Source: an alpha proteobacterium BAL199
GTDB taxonomy: Bacteria; Pseudomonadota; Alphaproteobacteria; Thalassobaculales; Thalassobaculaceae
NCBI GenBank assembly: GCA_000171835.1
Contig: ABHC01000001.1
Coordinates: forward strand, 1 to 64,000
Direction: 5' to 3'
Length of the DNA stretch: 64,000 nucleotides
In this document: piece by piece, positions 52,601 to 63,409 of the stretch
Layout: every line of letters starts with the position of its first letter
How positions within the stretch are numbered: position 1 is the first letter of the stretch
Notes under the pieces: model-generated
Told to the model about the DNA's origin: nothing
Seen by the model: the letters and a program-made list of their open reading frames with translations, nothing else
Database searches by the model: none
Position numbers and translations under genes: made by a program

Positions 52601-53680
52601 TTACGGCACGATCTTGAGGCTGCGCAGTTCGGCCAACCGGTCGACGATCACCGCTTCCGAATCGGCGAAGGCTAGGAATCCGGCGCGGCGGCATTTCAAC
52701 GTGTCGGCCATGACGTCGTGGCCGGTGTGGAAGACGTAGTCGGCGAACGGCCAGGAAACCAGGGTCTCGAGCCGGTTCGGCTCTAACCCGTGCCGCCGCA
52801 CCAAGCGGTCCCACTCGGCACCGGCATCGGCCATTGTGTCGGTAAGACGAGTGGGCCGGGGATCGGCGGGTTCGAGATCGAGGATTGAAGCTATCGCCGG
52901 CCATAGGTGGCGCCAGCGGAAGAAATCGCCGTTGGTGATGTTGAAGATCTCGCCCGCCGCGCGCGGGTCCGACCCTGCCCATTCGATCGCCTGGGCCAGC
53001 AGGCCGGCATCGGTTGCCTGGTACACCGTGTCGAACGCGGCCGGCGATCCCGGAAAGAACAATGGCGCGCCGCGCGCCCGGCAGAATGCGCCGTGCACCG
53101 CCAGCACGGCCGCGAGGTTGAGCGGCGACCGCCGTGCCGGTCCGATCACCACATGCGGGCGCAGCGCAGTCCAGGACCAGCCGCGCGACGCCGCCCGCGC
53201 GGTCAGGGCGTCTTCCTGATCGTAGTAGAAGTGCCGCTGCGGGGTTCTCGGATCGCTCTCCCGGGCGGGTGTCTTGAACGGCCCGAGATGGCTGCCATAG
53301 GCCTTCATGCCCTGCAGCAGGGTGACATGGCGCAGCGACGGGCAGTGTCGCTCGGCGACGTCCAGGGCAGCCTCGAACAACCGGGCGTTCGGTTCGTTCT
53401 GGGCCTGCCAGCCGGGCGCGTCGACATAGGCGCAATAGACCAGATGGGTTACCGCCGTCAGCGCCTGACCTGCGTCCGAAGCGGATGGGTCGTTCAGGTC
53501 CAGCGGGACGGTTGTGACGTTCGGCGCCGCCGTCGGTTCCGGCCGACGTGCGGCAGCGACGACGGTGACAGTGTCACGCCCGGCCAGATGTCGGACCAGG
53601 GCGCCGCCGATCACGCCGCTGGCGCCGATCGCCAGGACCGTGCTTCCGGACGGATACTCGGCGATTGCGGGCTCGTTCAT
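52601..53680 (-). CDS. PRISE-like NAD(P)-dependent reductase (extended SDR)
   Basis: This 359-residue extended SDR has the nucleotide-binding motif VLAIGASGVIGGALVRHLAG, the PRISE-type NFYYxQED motif as RHFYYDQEDALTARA, the segment SWTALRPHVVIGPARRSPLN and a late NITNGDFFRWRHLWPAIA. PRISE enzymes (progesterone 5-beta-reductase/iridoid synthase-like) reduce activated C=C bonds. ATG 53680 begins near the first beta-strand. It lies upstream of the isochorismatase-fold gene in the same operon, probably in one pathway of unknown substrate. Confidence 0.75.
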   Translation of the reverse strand: MNEPAIAEYPSGSTVLAIGASGVIGGALVRHLAGRDTVTVVAAARRPEPTAAPNVTTVPLDLNDPSASDAGQALTAVTHLVYCAYVDAPGWQAQNEPNARLFEAALDVAERHCPSLRHVTLLQGMKAYGSHLGPFKTPARESDPRTPQRHFYYDQEDALTARAASRGWSWTALRPHVVIGPARRSPLNLAAVLAVHGAFCRARGAPLFFPGSPAAFDTVYQATDAGLLAQAIEWAGSDPRAAGEIFNITNGDFFRWRHLWPAIASILDLEPADPRPTRLTDTMADAGAEWDRLVRRHGLEPNRLETLVSWPFADYVFHTGHDVMADTLKCRRAGFLAFADSEAVIVDRLAELRSLKIVP

Positions 53681-53702
53681 GGCGGCCCCCCGGTTGGTCG
53701 GG

Positions 53703-54695
53703 TCAGGTGGTGCGAACCGGATAGGCGCTGGCGACCCGGTCGACCGCTTCGGCCAGGTCGGGCCGCACGCTTTCAACCCAGTCCTGGACCAGCCGACGCG
53801 CGATCGAATCGCGGCGCGGCAGGAAGTTGCCCCGGCTCTCGAACGCCGCCAGATCCTCGGCGGTGTACCACTGGGCGTCGCCGAGCTCCTCGTCGTTGCG
53901 CACGATGTCGAATGACTTGGCCTCGGCGTGGAAGCCGAGCATCAGCGAGGACGGAAACGGCCAGGGTTGCGAGGAGTGATATTGGACCTTGCGGACGTGG
54001 ATGCCGCTCTCCTCCCAGACCTCGCGGGCGACCGCTTCCTCCAGGGTCTCACCCGGTTCCACGAACCCGGCGAGGGTGGAGTACATGCCGTCCGGCCAGA
54101 TCCTCTGGCGACCCAGCAGGCAACGCTCGCCATCGTGGACCAGCATGATGACGGCGGGGTCGGTGCGCGGGAAGTGCGGCGCACGGCAGGACTCACTGGT
54201 GCAGCTGCGCTGGTGGCCGCCTTTCACGATCTTCGTCGGATGCCCGCACACGCCACAGAACCGGTGGCGCTGATGCCACCACAGCAGGCCACGGGCATAG
54301 GCCAGCAAGGAGCCTTCGAAACGCTCCAGCAGTGGCCCGATGCGGCGCAGATCGGTGAACGCGCCGGGCGTCTGAAGAATGCCTGGAATGTCGACCTCGT
54401 CGAGCGGCGACAGGTCGAGCGCAACATGCGCTATCCCACCCATCTCACCGAGAAACGCGATCGATTCGGCGTGCGTGACCAGATGCCGGTGCTCCGCGGC
54501 CTGAAGGATCGCAGCGCGCGGTGCGGCGTCGGCGACCTCGATCACGAATGAACGGGTTCGCCACACCAACACCAGCCGGGTATCGGGCCGCGCCAGCAGT
54601 TCGTCCAGCCAGCCCTCCCGCTCGCGGATATGGGCGGAGCGGTCAAGCCCTCCGAACCCGTAGAAGTTCGGGCGCTTCTCGATCAGGTCGGTCAC
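53703..54695 (-). CDS. nudC: NAD(+) diphosphatase NudC
   Basis: This 330-residue Nudix hydrolase cleaves NADH, and in RNA removes the NAD cap. Order: N-terminal NUDIX-like domain; zinc ribbon HRFCGVCGHPTKIVKGGHQR with CTSESCR; and the Nudix box GFVEPGETLEEAVAREVWEE, which matches the consensus GX5EX7REUXEEXGU through ESG. SQPWPFPSSLMLGF is the SQPWPFPxS signature of NudC. GTG 54695 is chosen, with only a weak ribosome site. It precedes the PRISE gene by 22 bases. Confidence 0.9.
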   Translation of the reverse strand: MTDLIEKRPNFYGFGGLDRSAHIREREGWLDELLARPDTRLVLVWRTRSFVIEVADAAPRAAILQAAEHRHLVTHAESIAFLGEMGGIAHVALDLSPLDEVDIPGILQTPGAFTDLRRIGPLLERFEGSLLAYARGLLWWHQRHRFCGVCGHPTKIVKGGHQRSCTSESCRAPHFPRTDPAVIMLVHDGERCLLGRQRIWPDGMYSTLAGFVEPGETLEEAVAREVWEESGIHVRKVQYHSSQPWPFPSSLMLGFHAEAKSFDIVRNDEELGDAQWYTAEDLAAFESRGNFLPRRDSIARRLVQDWVESVRPDLAEAVDRVASAYPVRTT

Positions 54696-54804
54696 GGGCG
54701 GCTCTGCTGGGTTCTTGCGGGGATCGGTCGATAGGACGCAGTGAGTGTACACCGCCAAGCCCCCGGGGCAATTGGCGGGAGCCTTCAAGCGGCTGCTTTC
54801 CTGT

Positions 54805-55428
54805 CTATGCCGCCGCCGTGATCCCAAGCGACGCCGGGTCGGCGGCACGTGCCCGGGCGATTAGCGTCTCGGTGTACTCCGCGGCTTCGCCGACCGGCAC
54901 AACGTAGTCGAGGGCGCGTCTTGTTTCGGCTTCACCGGCGAGTCTCAGCAGCAGCCAAGTGGCAAGATACTGGGCCGACAGGCAGCCGCCCGCCGTCGCC
55001 ACGTTGCCGGTCACCAACAGGGTTTCCTGGACGACCTTGAGCTCGAGCGCCTCGATCCAGGGCCGGGTCTTGTTATCGGTGCAGACCGGCAGGCCGGTCA
55101 GAATGCCGAGTTTTGCCAGGATCAGTGCGCCCGAGCATTGCGAGGCGACCAACTGGCGCGTCGGATCGAGAGACAGGCTCGCCAGGAACGCCGGATCGGA
55201 GGCGAACTCCCGGGTCTGCCGGCCACTGCCGACCAGAACCGCGTCGGCCCGTGCCGCATCGGCCAGTGTGCCCGAAATCCCGGTCACGACCCCGTTCATG
55301 GAGACAGCCTGCGGGCTGGGTCCAGCCAGGAATGCGGTCACGTCGTCGGCACGGTTCAGCAGGTGCAGGGCCAGGAAACTGTCGAGTTCGTTGAAGCCCG
55401 GCAGAGTCAGGACGGCGACAACAGGCAT
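54805..55428 (-). CDS. DJ-1/PfpI family protein
   Basis: This 207-residue GATase-1-like fold protein contains Glu14 in GFNELDSFLALHLL, and the nucleophile elbow ASQCSGALILAKLG with Cys98, followed by TGNVATAGGCLSAQYLATWL. These are the hallmarks of the ThiJ/PfpI/AraC-N-terminal-like branch. Functions in this branch range from amidase-like activity to isonitrile hydratase; no specific one is indicated. ATG 55428 lies at the natural start. It is upstream of nudC by 109 bases on the same strand. Confidence 0.8.
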   Translation of the reverse strand: MPVVAVLTLPGFNELDSFLALHLLNRADDVTAFLAGPSPQAVSMNGVVTGISGTLADAARADAVLVGSGRQTREFASDPAFLASLSLDPTRQLVASQCSGALILAKLGILTGLPVCTDNKTRPWIEALELKVVQETLLVTGNVATAGGCLSAQYLATWLLLRLAGEAETRRALDYVVPVGEAAEYTETLIARARAADPASLGITAAA

Positions 55429-55512
55429 GCACTTTCCTCCTCAAATCGGAGCAAGCGGTGGTTGCTGTTGCCGTTCTTAGGCGCCTTGCCTGATTGTCGG
55501 CAAGGGGTGGCG

Positions 55513-56970
55513 TCAGGCTGCGCGCACCTTGGTCAGGAAGCCGGACATCTCCTGCCGCAGCCGTTCGGCGTGCCGGGTGAGGTCTTCGCTGGCCCGCCGG
55601 ACGTCGTCGGCCGCGTGGCCGCTCTGGCGAGTGTCCGACGCCACCTCGGTGATCGCCTCGGCGGCTTCGCCGCTGCTGGTGGCCAACTGGCGGACCTCAT
55701 CGGCAATCTGCCGGGTCACGCCGGTCTGCCGCTCGATCGCTTCCGCAATCGCGCGGGCCACGTCGTCGATCTGTCCGATCGATTGGGCGATGCCGCGGAT
55801 GGCGGCGACGGCACCCTTCGACTCGTTTTGGATCGACTCGATTTCTTCGGCGATCCGGTGAGTCGCCTTGGCGGTCTGGGTGGACAGCGATTTGACCTCG
55901 GAGGCCACCACCGCGAAGCCCTTGCCGGCGTCGCCGGCACGGGCCGCCTCGATGGTGGCGTTCAGCGCCAGCAGGTTGGTCTGCTCGGCAATGTTGCTGA
56001 TCAGCGTCAGGACATCGCCGATCCGGTCAATCGCTTCGGCGAGGCCGGCGACGGTGGCATCGGTCTTCTCGGCACGATCGACGGCCTCCCGGGTGATCTC
56101 TCCGGACGCGGTCACTTGCTGGTTGATGTCTTCGATGGCGGTGCGCAGATTCTCGACCGCGGTCTGGGTTCCGCGCGCTCGCTCGGTCGACTCGCGGGTG
56201 CTGGCGGCCACCGCTTCCGAACGATCGCCGACCCGCCCGGTCGAGGCGGTCAGGTCGGCCGATGTGCGGCTGAGTTCTTCTGCTGCGCTTGCGACCGTCT
56301 CTGAGATGCTGCCGATCGACGTTTCGAGGGCGGTCGCGGTATCGCGCAAGGTCGCCTCGCGTTCTTCCGAACTGCGGCGCTCCTGATCCTGTTGGCGGGC
56401 CATGATGGCGGTTCGTTCGGCTTGGGCGGCTTCAGCCTCCATGCGGGCCTTTGCGGACTGTTCGAAGGCAGCGGCGACCTGATAGGTCAGCCAGATCAGT
56501 ACTGCGGCTTCGACGACCACGATCACCGCGTGCAGGATCACCCGGAACAGATCCGAGCCGTCCGGGAATATCGCCGCCGGAAGCAGGAAGTTCAGCGACA
56601 GGTGATGCACCGCCACCACGACGGTACCGACAACGATTGCACGCCAATCGGTCAGGCCGGCCAGAATCGCCAGGCACGCGAAATAATACATGTGCATGTC
56701 GATCTGCCAGGGATGCCCTGCGAACTGGAACACGATCACGGACACGGCACCCATCAGGCCAGCGGCAATCGAAAGACGGGTCACCTCGTCGTCGCGGCGC
56801 CACAGCGCCAGCGCGCCGACGCCGAGGGCGACGATCGCCACCGTCGATACTGGAAGCAGCATGTCGCGGCCAAGCAGAAGGGCCACACCAATGACCACCG
56901 GTATCTGGGCGGCCAGGAACCACGCAAGGGCGGTAGTCGCGCGTCGTCGCAGGGAGAGAAGTTGGTTCAT
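55513..56970 (-). CDS. Methyl-accepting chemotaxis protein with a His-rich six-helix sensor
   Basis: This 485-residue chemoreceptor has a membrane domain of about six helices at residues 10-165 instead of a periplasmic sensor. Conserved His residues lie in [40 protein letters not shown] and [20 protein letters not shown]. No HAMP domain is evident; a coiled coil leads into the signalling tip [20 protein letters not shown]. The C-terminus lacks a CheR tether. The sensor resembles that of other uncharacterised alphaproteobacterial chemoreceptors; the ligand is unknown. Ten bases separate it from the small membrane protein upstream. Confidence 0.85.
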   Translation of the reverse strand: MNQLLSLRRRATTALAWFLAAQIPVVIGVALLLGRDMLLPVSTVAIVALGVGALALWRRDDEVTRLSIAAGLMGAVSVIVFQFAGHPWQIDMHMYYFACLAILAGLTDWRAIVVGTVVVAVHHLSLNFLLPAAIFPDGSDLFRVILHAVIVVVEAAVLIWLTYQVAAAFEQSAKARMEAEAAQAERTAIMARQQDQERRSSEEREATLRDTATALETSIGSISETVASAAEELSRTSADLTASTGRVGDRSEAVAASTRESTERARGTQTAVENLRTAIEDINQQVTASGEITREAVDRAEKTDATVAGLAEAIDRIGDVLTLISNIAEQTNLLALNATIEAARAGDAGKGFAVVASEVKSLSTQTAKATHRIAEEIESIQNESKGAVAAIRGIAQSIGQIDDVARAIAEAIERQTGVTRQIADEVRQLATSSGEAAEAITEVASDTRQSGHAADDVRRASEDLTRHAERLRQEMSGFLTKVRAA

Positions 56971-56980
56971 TGGAGCGCCT

Positions 56981-57337
56981 CTAGGAGCTTTGAGCGGGAG
57001 CCAGCAGGGTCAGACAGCCGCTCGCGGCGATTGGATCGACGATCAGCAGAGCGCCCTGTTCACGTAGGCGTTCGGCCAGAAGCGGGCCGGTGGGTCGAAC
57101 CACCACAATGGTACCGTTGATGCCTTCGCGGACGATCAGGCCGCCGGCAACGGCAACCGCCGCGGCTGCTTGTTCGCGCTGCCACCAGGGAGGAAACACC
57201 GCGGCTACCGCGGAATCCGGGCTGAGAGGAGCCGCCAATACGCCGGCCGCCGCGACCACCAGGGTCGACGCGGTGATCAACAACGGCAAGCCGTAGGTCG
57301 ACAGCGCGCTTCGGCTACGGCCGGTACCGTTGGACAT
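56981..57337 (-). CDS. Small hypothetical membrane protein
   Basis: This 118-residue protein has one strong N-terminal hydrophobic helix ([20 protein letters not shown]), an aromatic segment [20 protein letters not shown], and a C-terminal globular part ([40 protein letters not shown]). No domain is recognised. The start is ATG 57337, directly after a perfect inverted repeat that includes its likely ribosome site. It overlaps nothing and lies ten bases before the chemoreceptor gene, so it may assist that receptor. Confidence 0.55.
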   Translation of the reverse strand: MSNGTGRSRSALSTYGLPLLITASTLVVAAAGVLAAPLSPDSAVAAVFPPWWQREQAAAAVAVAGGLIVREGINGTIVVVRPTGPLLAERLREQGALLIVDPIAASGCLTLLAPAQSS

Positions 57338-57340
57338 CCT

Positions 57341-57368
57341 GTTCCATCCACATCAGTCAGGATGGAAC
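57341..57368 (-). promoter_or_regulatory. Inverted repeat covering the ribosome-binding site
   Basis: GTTCCATCC and GGATGGAAC form a perfect 9-bp stem with a ten-base loop. On the minus strand the 3' arm GGATGGAAC ends three bases before the ATG at 57337, so the Shine-Dalgarno-like purines would be paired. It could act as a translational control hairpin, or be a dimer operator, or part of the end of tldD transcription; no U-tract follows. Confidence 0.45.
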
Positions 57369-57423
57369 TCATACACCGGTAGTCTTAAGAGCCGGTTAAA
57401 TGAGTATCTGCCCGGGCGGAAGA

Positions 57424-58857
57424 TCAGACAGCGGTACCACCCACCGTGATGCCGGCCATCTTCAAGGTCGGCTGGCCGACGCCGACCGGAACGCCTTGGC
57501 CGTCCTTGCCGCAGGTGCCGATGCCGTCATCAAGCTTCGAGTCGTTGCCGATCATGGTGATCTTGGTCATGGCGTCCGGGCCATTGCCGATCAGGGTCGC
57601 ACCCTTCACAGCCGGGCCGATCTTGCCGTTCTCCACCAGATAGGCCTCGTTCATCGAGAACACGAACTTGCCGGAGGTGATATCGACCTGGCCGCCGGCG
57701 AAGTTGACGGCGTACAGCCCCTTCTTGACCGACTGCAGGATCTCCTGCGGATCGGCCGAGCCCGATGCCATGAAGGTGTTGGTCATGCGCGGCATCGGGT
57801 GGTGCGCGTAGCTTTCCCGCCGGCCGTTGCCCGTCGGGGCCATGTCCATCAGCCGGGCGTTCTGTCGGTCCTGCATGTAGCCGACCAGGATGCCGTCCTC
57901 GATCAGCACGGTGCGCGACGTCGGCGTGCCTTCGTCGTCGACCGTCAGCGAGCCGCGGCGGTCGGGCAGGGTGCCGTCGTCGATGACGGTGACACCGGGC
58001 GCCGACACCCGCTGGCCGATCATGTCGCTGAAGGTCGAGGTCTTCTTGCGGTTGAAGTCGCCTTCCAGGCCGTGGCCGACTGCCTCGTGCAGCATTACTC
58101 CGGGCCAGCCCGGACCGAGCACGACTTCCATCTCGCCGGCCGGCGCCGGGACCGCGTCCAAATTGACGAAGGCCACGCGGATCGCCTCGTCGGCGGCGTG
58201 CTGCCACATCTCCGGGTCGATGAAGCGGTCAAACATCAGCCGCCCGCCGCAACCGTAGGAGCCGGACTCCATGCGGTCGCCGTCACCGACCACCACCGAG
58301 ACATTCAGCCGCACCAATGGCCGGACATCGCCGACCCGCTGACCCCCGGCGCGCAGGATCTGCACCGCCTGCCAGGAACCCGACAGCGAGGCCGACACCT
58401 GCCGCACGCGCGGATCCTTGGCGCGGGCGTAGGCGTCGATCTCGGTCAGGACCTTGATCTTGGCCTCGGTGGTGATGCCCTGAAGCGGGTTGGCGTCGGA
58501 GTAGAGCAGCCGGTTGGTGCCGACCGGCCCCTCCGCCATGGTCCCCGACTGGCCGGCGTGAACCGCGCGCACGGTATCGGCGGCGCGGCAAATGGCGTCT
58601 TCCGACAGTTCGGACGCATGGGCAAAGCCCCGCGCCTCCCCGGAAATGGCGCGTAAACCAAAGCCCTGGGCGGTGTTGAACGATGCGGTCCGCAGCCGAC
58701 CGTCGTCGAATGCCAAGCTCTCGCTCTGCCGGTACTCCAGGTACAATTCGCCGTCGTCGGCACCGGCAAGGGCGTCGTCGACGATCGCCTGTGTGCGCGT
58801 CGGATCAAGGCCGGCACGGGTGAAGAACAGCTCGTCGGTGATGGCGCGGTCGGTCAC
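57424..58857 (-). CDS. tldD: Metalloprotease TldD
   Basis: This 477-residue TldD subunit acts with TldE/PmbA in a cytoplasmic zinc metallopeptidase that degrades unfolded or modified peptides. The zinc motif HEAVGHGLEGDFNRKKTSTF (HExxxH) and MTNTFMASGSADPQEILQSV followed by GLYAVNFAGGQVDITSGKFV are diagnostic. GTG at 58857 starts it. Its partner tldE is not adjacent, as is usual. It is divergent from coxB in many alphaproteobacteria. Confidence 0.9.
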   Translation of the reverse strand: MTDRAITDELFFTRAGLDPTRTQAIVDDALAGADDGELYLEYRQSESLAFDDGRLRTASFNTAQGFGLRAISGEARGFAHASELSEDAICRAADTVRAVHAGQSGTMAEGPVGTNRLLYSDANPLQGITTEAKIKVLTEIDAYARAKDPRVRQVSASLSGSWQAVQILRAGGQRVGDVRPLVRLNVSVVVGDGDRMESGSYGCGGRLMFDRFIDPEMWQHAADEAIRVAFVNLDAVPAPAGEMEVVLGPGWPGVMLHEAVGHGLEGDFNRKKTSTFSDMIGQRVSAPGVTVIDDGTLPDRRGSLTVDDEGTPTSRTVLIEDGILVGYMQDRQNARLMDMAPTGNGRRESYAHHPMPRMTNTFMASGSADPQEILQSVKKGLYAVNFAGGQVDITSGKFVFSMNEAYLVENGKIGPAVKGATLIGNGPDAMTKITMIGNDSKLDDGIGTCGKDGQGVPVGVGQPTLKMAGITVGGTAV

Positions 58858-59052
58858 GGGGCGGCTCCTGGTGTCGGCGGGCGCATGAGCGCCGTGTCAG
58901 CGTGACATAGGCATGACGATACCGGAAGTCGACCATCTCGCGGGAAATCCGACGCCGCTGCCGTGGAAGGCGGCGCGACCGAATGCCGCGTGAAGGCTGC
59001 TTGTCCAGGCTGGATCAGCGTTCTAGCTTGCCCGGACCCATGCCGCCTCGCG
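58858..59052. other. Divergent tldD/coxB intergenic region
   Basis: This stretch (the gap continues to 59134) holds no recognisable gene. A sigma-70-like promoter is described separately at 59053-59081. No clear FNR or RegA-type site was identified by eye. Confidence 0.4.
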
Positions 59053-59081
59053 TTGCACAGTGCGTGCGTTGGTGTCATAAC
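59053..59081 (+). promoter_or_regulatory. Probable promoter of the cox operon
   Basis: TTGCAC (59053-59058) and CATAAC (59076-59081) are separated by 17 bases, 53 bases upstream of the coxB start. Match to sigma-70 consensus is moderate and placement is appropriate for the coxB-coxA-ctaB-coxF-ctaG-coxC operon. Confidence 0.5.
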
Positions 59082-59134
59082 CAAGCCCGCCGCGGGGGCG
59101 CGGCGAGAGCAACGACAACGGGAACGACCGACTG

Positions 59135-61617
<2,483 letters not shown>

Positions 61618-61638
61618 TCCGGTGCTCGAGAGGCTAAG

Positions 61639-62577
61639 GTGACCGATACTTCCGCCGATATCGCGCGGATCGACGACACCGCTGAGGCCGCCCCGGGTGG
61701 GGCGGCTTCGGTCGTCGATTACGTCGCGCTTCTGAAGCCGCGGGTGATGTCGCTGGTGGTGTTCACCGGTGCCGTTGGTCTGGCGGTGGCGCCAGGGCAT
61801 CTGAACCCGGTGTTGGCGGTCATCGCGGTGCTGTGCATTGCGATCGGCGCTGGCGCGTCGGGTGCGATCAACATGTGGTACGACCGCGACATCGACGCGG
61901 TGATGGAACGGACCAAGACACGGCCGATCCCGGCCGGCCGGATGAACCCGGACGAAGCCCTGGCCTTCGGCGTCGTGCTGGCAGGGTTCTCGGTTCTGGT
62001 CATGGGGCTGGCGGTCAACTGGGCGGCCGCGGTCCTGCTGGCCGTCACCATCGGCTTCTACGTCTTCATCTACACGATGTGGCTGAAGCGCCGCACGCCG
62101 CAGAACATAGTGATCGGCGGCGCCGCCGGCGCGTTCCCGCCGATGATCGGCTGGGCGGCGGTCACCGGTGACGTGTCGGTCGCGTCCATCGTGCTGTTTG
62201 CCATCATCTTCATGTGGACGCCGCCGCACTTCTGGGCGCTGGCGCTGTGGCGCTGCGGTGATTACGCGCGGGCTGGGGTTCCGATGCTGCCGGTGGTCGC
62301 CGGCGATCGCGAGACCCGGCGCCAGATCCTGATCTACGCCGTGCTGCTGGCGCCGTTGGGTGTCGCGCCGTGGTTCCTGGGGTTTGCCGGTCTTGGGTAT
62401 GGCATGGCCGCGACCGTGCTTGGCGCCCTGTTCGTGGTGGCGGCGGTGCGGGTGTGGCGCGGCAGCGACGCTGATCATCGGCCGGCCAAGCAACTGTTCG
62501 GGTATTCGATCCTGTATCTGTTCGCCCTGTACGGCGCGCTTCTGATCGACTCCTGGCTGGTGGGGGGAGCGGGATGA
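61639..62577 (+). CDS. ctaB: Protoheme IX farnesyltransferase
   Basis: This 312-residue UbiA-family membrane enzyme makes heme O from heme B, the first step to heme A. The prenyl-diphosphate-binding motif [20 protein letters not shown] (NxxxDxxxD) and [15 protein letters not shown] are diagnostic. GTG at 61639 starts it and its stop overlaps the small gene that follows. Confidence 0.95.
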   Translation: MTDTSADIARIDDTAEAAPGGAASVVDYVALLKPRVMSLVVFTGAVGLAVAPGHLNPVLAVIAVLCIAIGAGASGAINMWYDRDIDAVMERTKTRPIPAGRMNPDEALAFGVVLAGFSVLVMGLAVNWAAAVLLAVTIGFYVFIYTMWLKRRTPQNIVIGGAAGAFPPMIGWAAVTGDVSVASIVLFAIIFMWTPPHFWALALWRCGDYARAGVPMLPVVAGDRETRRQILIYAVLLAPLGVAPWFLGFAGLGYGMAATVLGALFVVAAVRVWRGSDADHRPAKQLFGYSILYLFALYGALLIDSWLVGGAG

Positions 62578-62711
62578 CTGACCCCGCACCGAAGCCCGAC
62601 GCCAACGATCCCTGGGCATCACGCCGCCGCAAGAATGTCGCCTTGCTGGTGGCGATCTTGTCGCTGGCCGCACTGTTCTTCGTGATCACCATCCTGCGGA
62701 TGGGATCATGA
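62574..62711 (+). CDS. Small CoxF-type cytochrome oxidase assembly protein
   Basis: This short gene encodes 45 residues: a polar N-terminus ([20 protein letters not shown]) and one membrane helix ([20 protein letters not shown]). It overlaps the ctaB stop (ATGA) and its own TGA overlaps the ctaG ATG, so all three are translationally coupled. In alphaproteobacteria a similar single-helix gene (coxF) always sits between ctaB and ctaG; its role in oxidase assembly is inferred from position. Confidence 0.8.
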   Translation: MTDPAPKPDANDPWASRRRKNVALLVAILSLAALFFVITILRMGS

Positions 62712-63343
62712 CGGGTCCGCACGATCAGGGTCTTGAGCTCCGCGTGCGACGGACCCGCAATCTGCGCACGGTCGGCGTTCTGGCGACCGTCGTCGTCGGG
62801 ATGGTCGGGATGGCCTACGCGTCGGTCCCGCTGTACGAGATCTTCTGCCGGGTGACCGGGTTTGGCGGCACGACGCAGGTCGCGACCGGGGAGTCGGATC
62901 GGGTGCTCGATCGGATGGTGACGGTGCGTTTCGACGCCAACGTCAATCCGGAGCTGCCCTGGACCTTCAAGCCGGTCCAGCAAACGATGCGGCTGAAAGT
63001 CGGCGAGACCAAGCTGGCGTTCTACGAGGCGACTAACAACAGCAACAAGACCCTGGTGGGCACGGCGGCATTCAACGTCACGCCCGACAAGGCCGGATTG
63101 TACTTCGACAAGATCGACTGCTTCTGCTTTACCGAGCAGGTGTTGCGGCCCGGTGAAACGGTGGACATGCCGGTGTCATTCTATCTGGATCCGGCGTTGG
63201 CCGATGATCGCAAAATGGACGGAGTGACCACCATCACCCTGTCCTATACTTTTTTCCGCGCCCAGGACCAGTCCAAGGCGCGGCAGATTGCCGAGTTGCC
63301 GGCGACCGCGGACAACGTGGGTGCCGGCGGCACGAAACAATGA
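62708..63343 (+). CDS. ctaG: Cytochrome c oxidase assembly protein CtaG (Cox11)
   Basis: This 211-residue copper chaperone inserts CuB into subunit I. It has one N-terminal membrane helix (VGVLATVVVGMVGMAYASVP), the segment YEIFCRVTGFGGTTQVA, and the copper-binding CFCF motif in FDKIDCFCFTEQVLRPGE. MPVSFYLDPAL is a second Cox11 signature. It overlaps the small upstream gene by four bases. Confidence 0.95.
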   Translation: MTGPHDQGLELRVRRTRNLRTVGVLATVVVGMVGMAYASVPLYEIFCRVTGFGGTTQVATGESDRVLDRMVTVRFDANVNPELPWTFKPVQQTMRLKVGETKLAFYEATNNSNKTLVGTAAFNVTPDKAGLYFDKIDCFCFTEQVLRPGETVDMPVSFYLDPALADDRKMDGVTTITLSYTFFRAQDQSKARQIAELPATADNVGAGGTKQ

Positions 63344-63409
63344 CGAACCACCAAGCCGACGCGGCTGGAGCCGCCCGCCGCTTGGGCAGCGCGTGAGACG
63401 AGGGGACCG

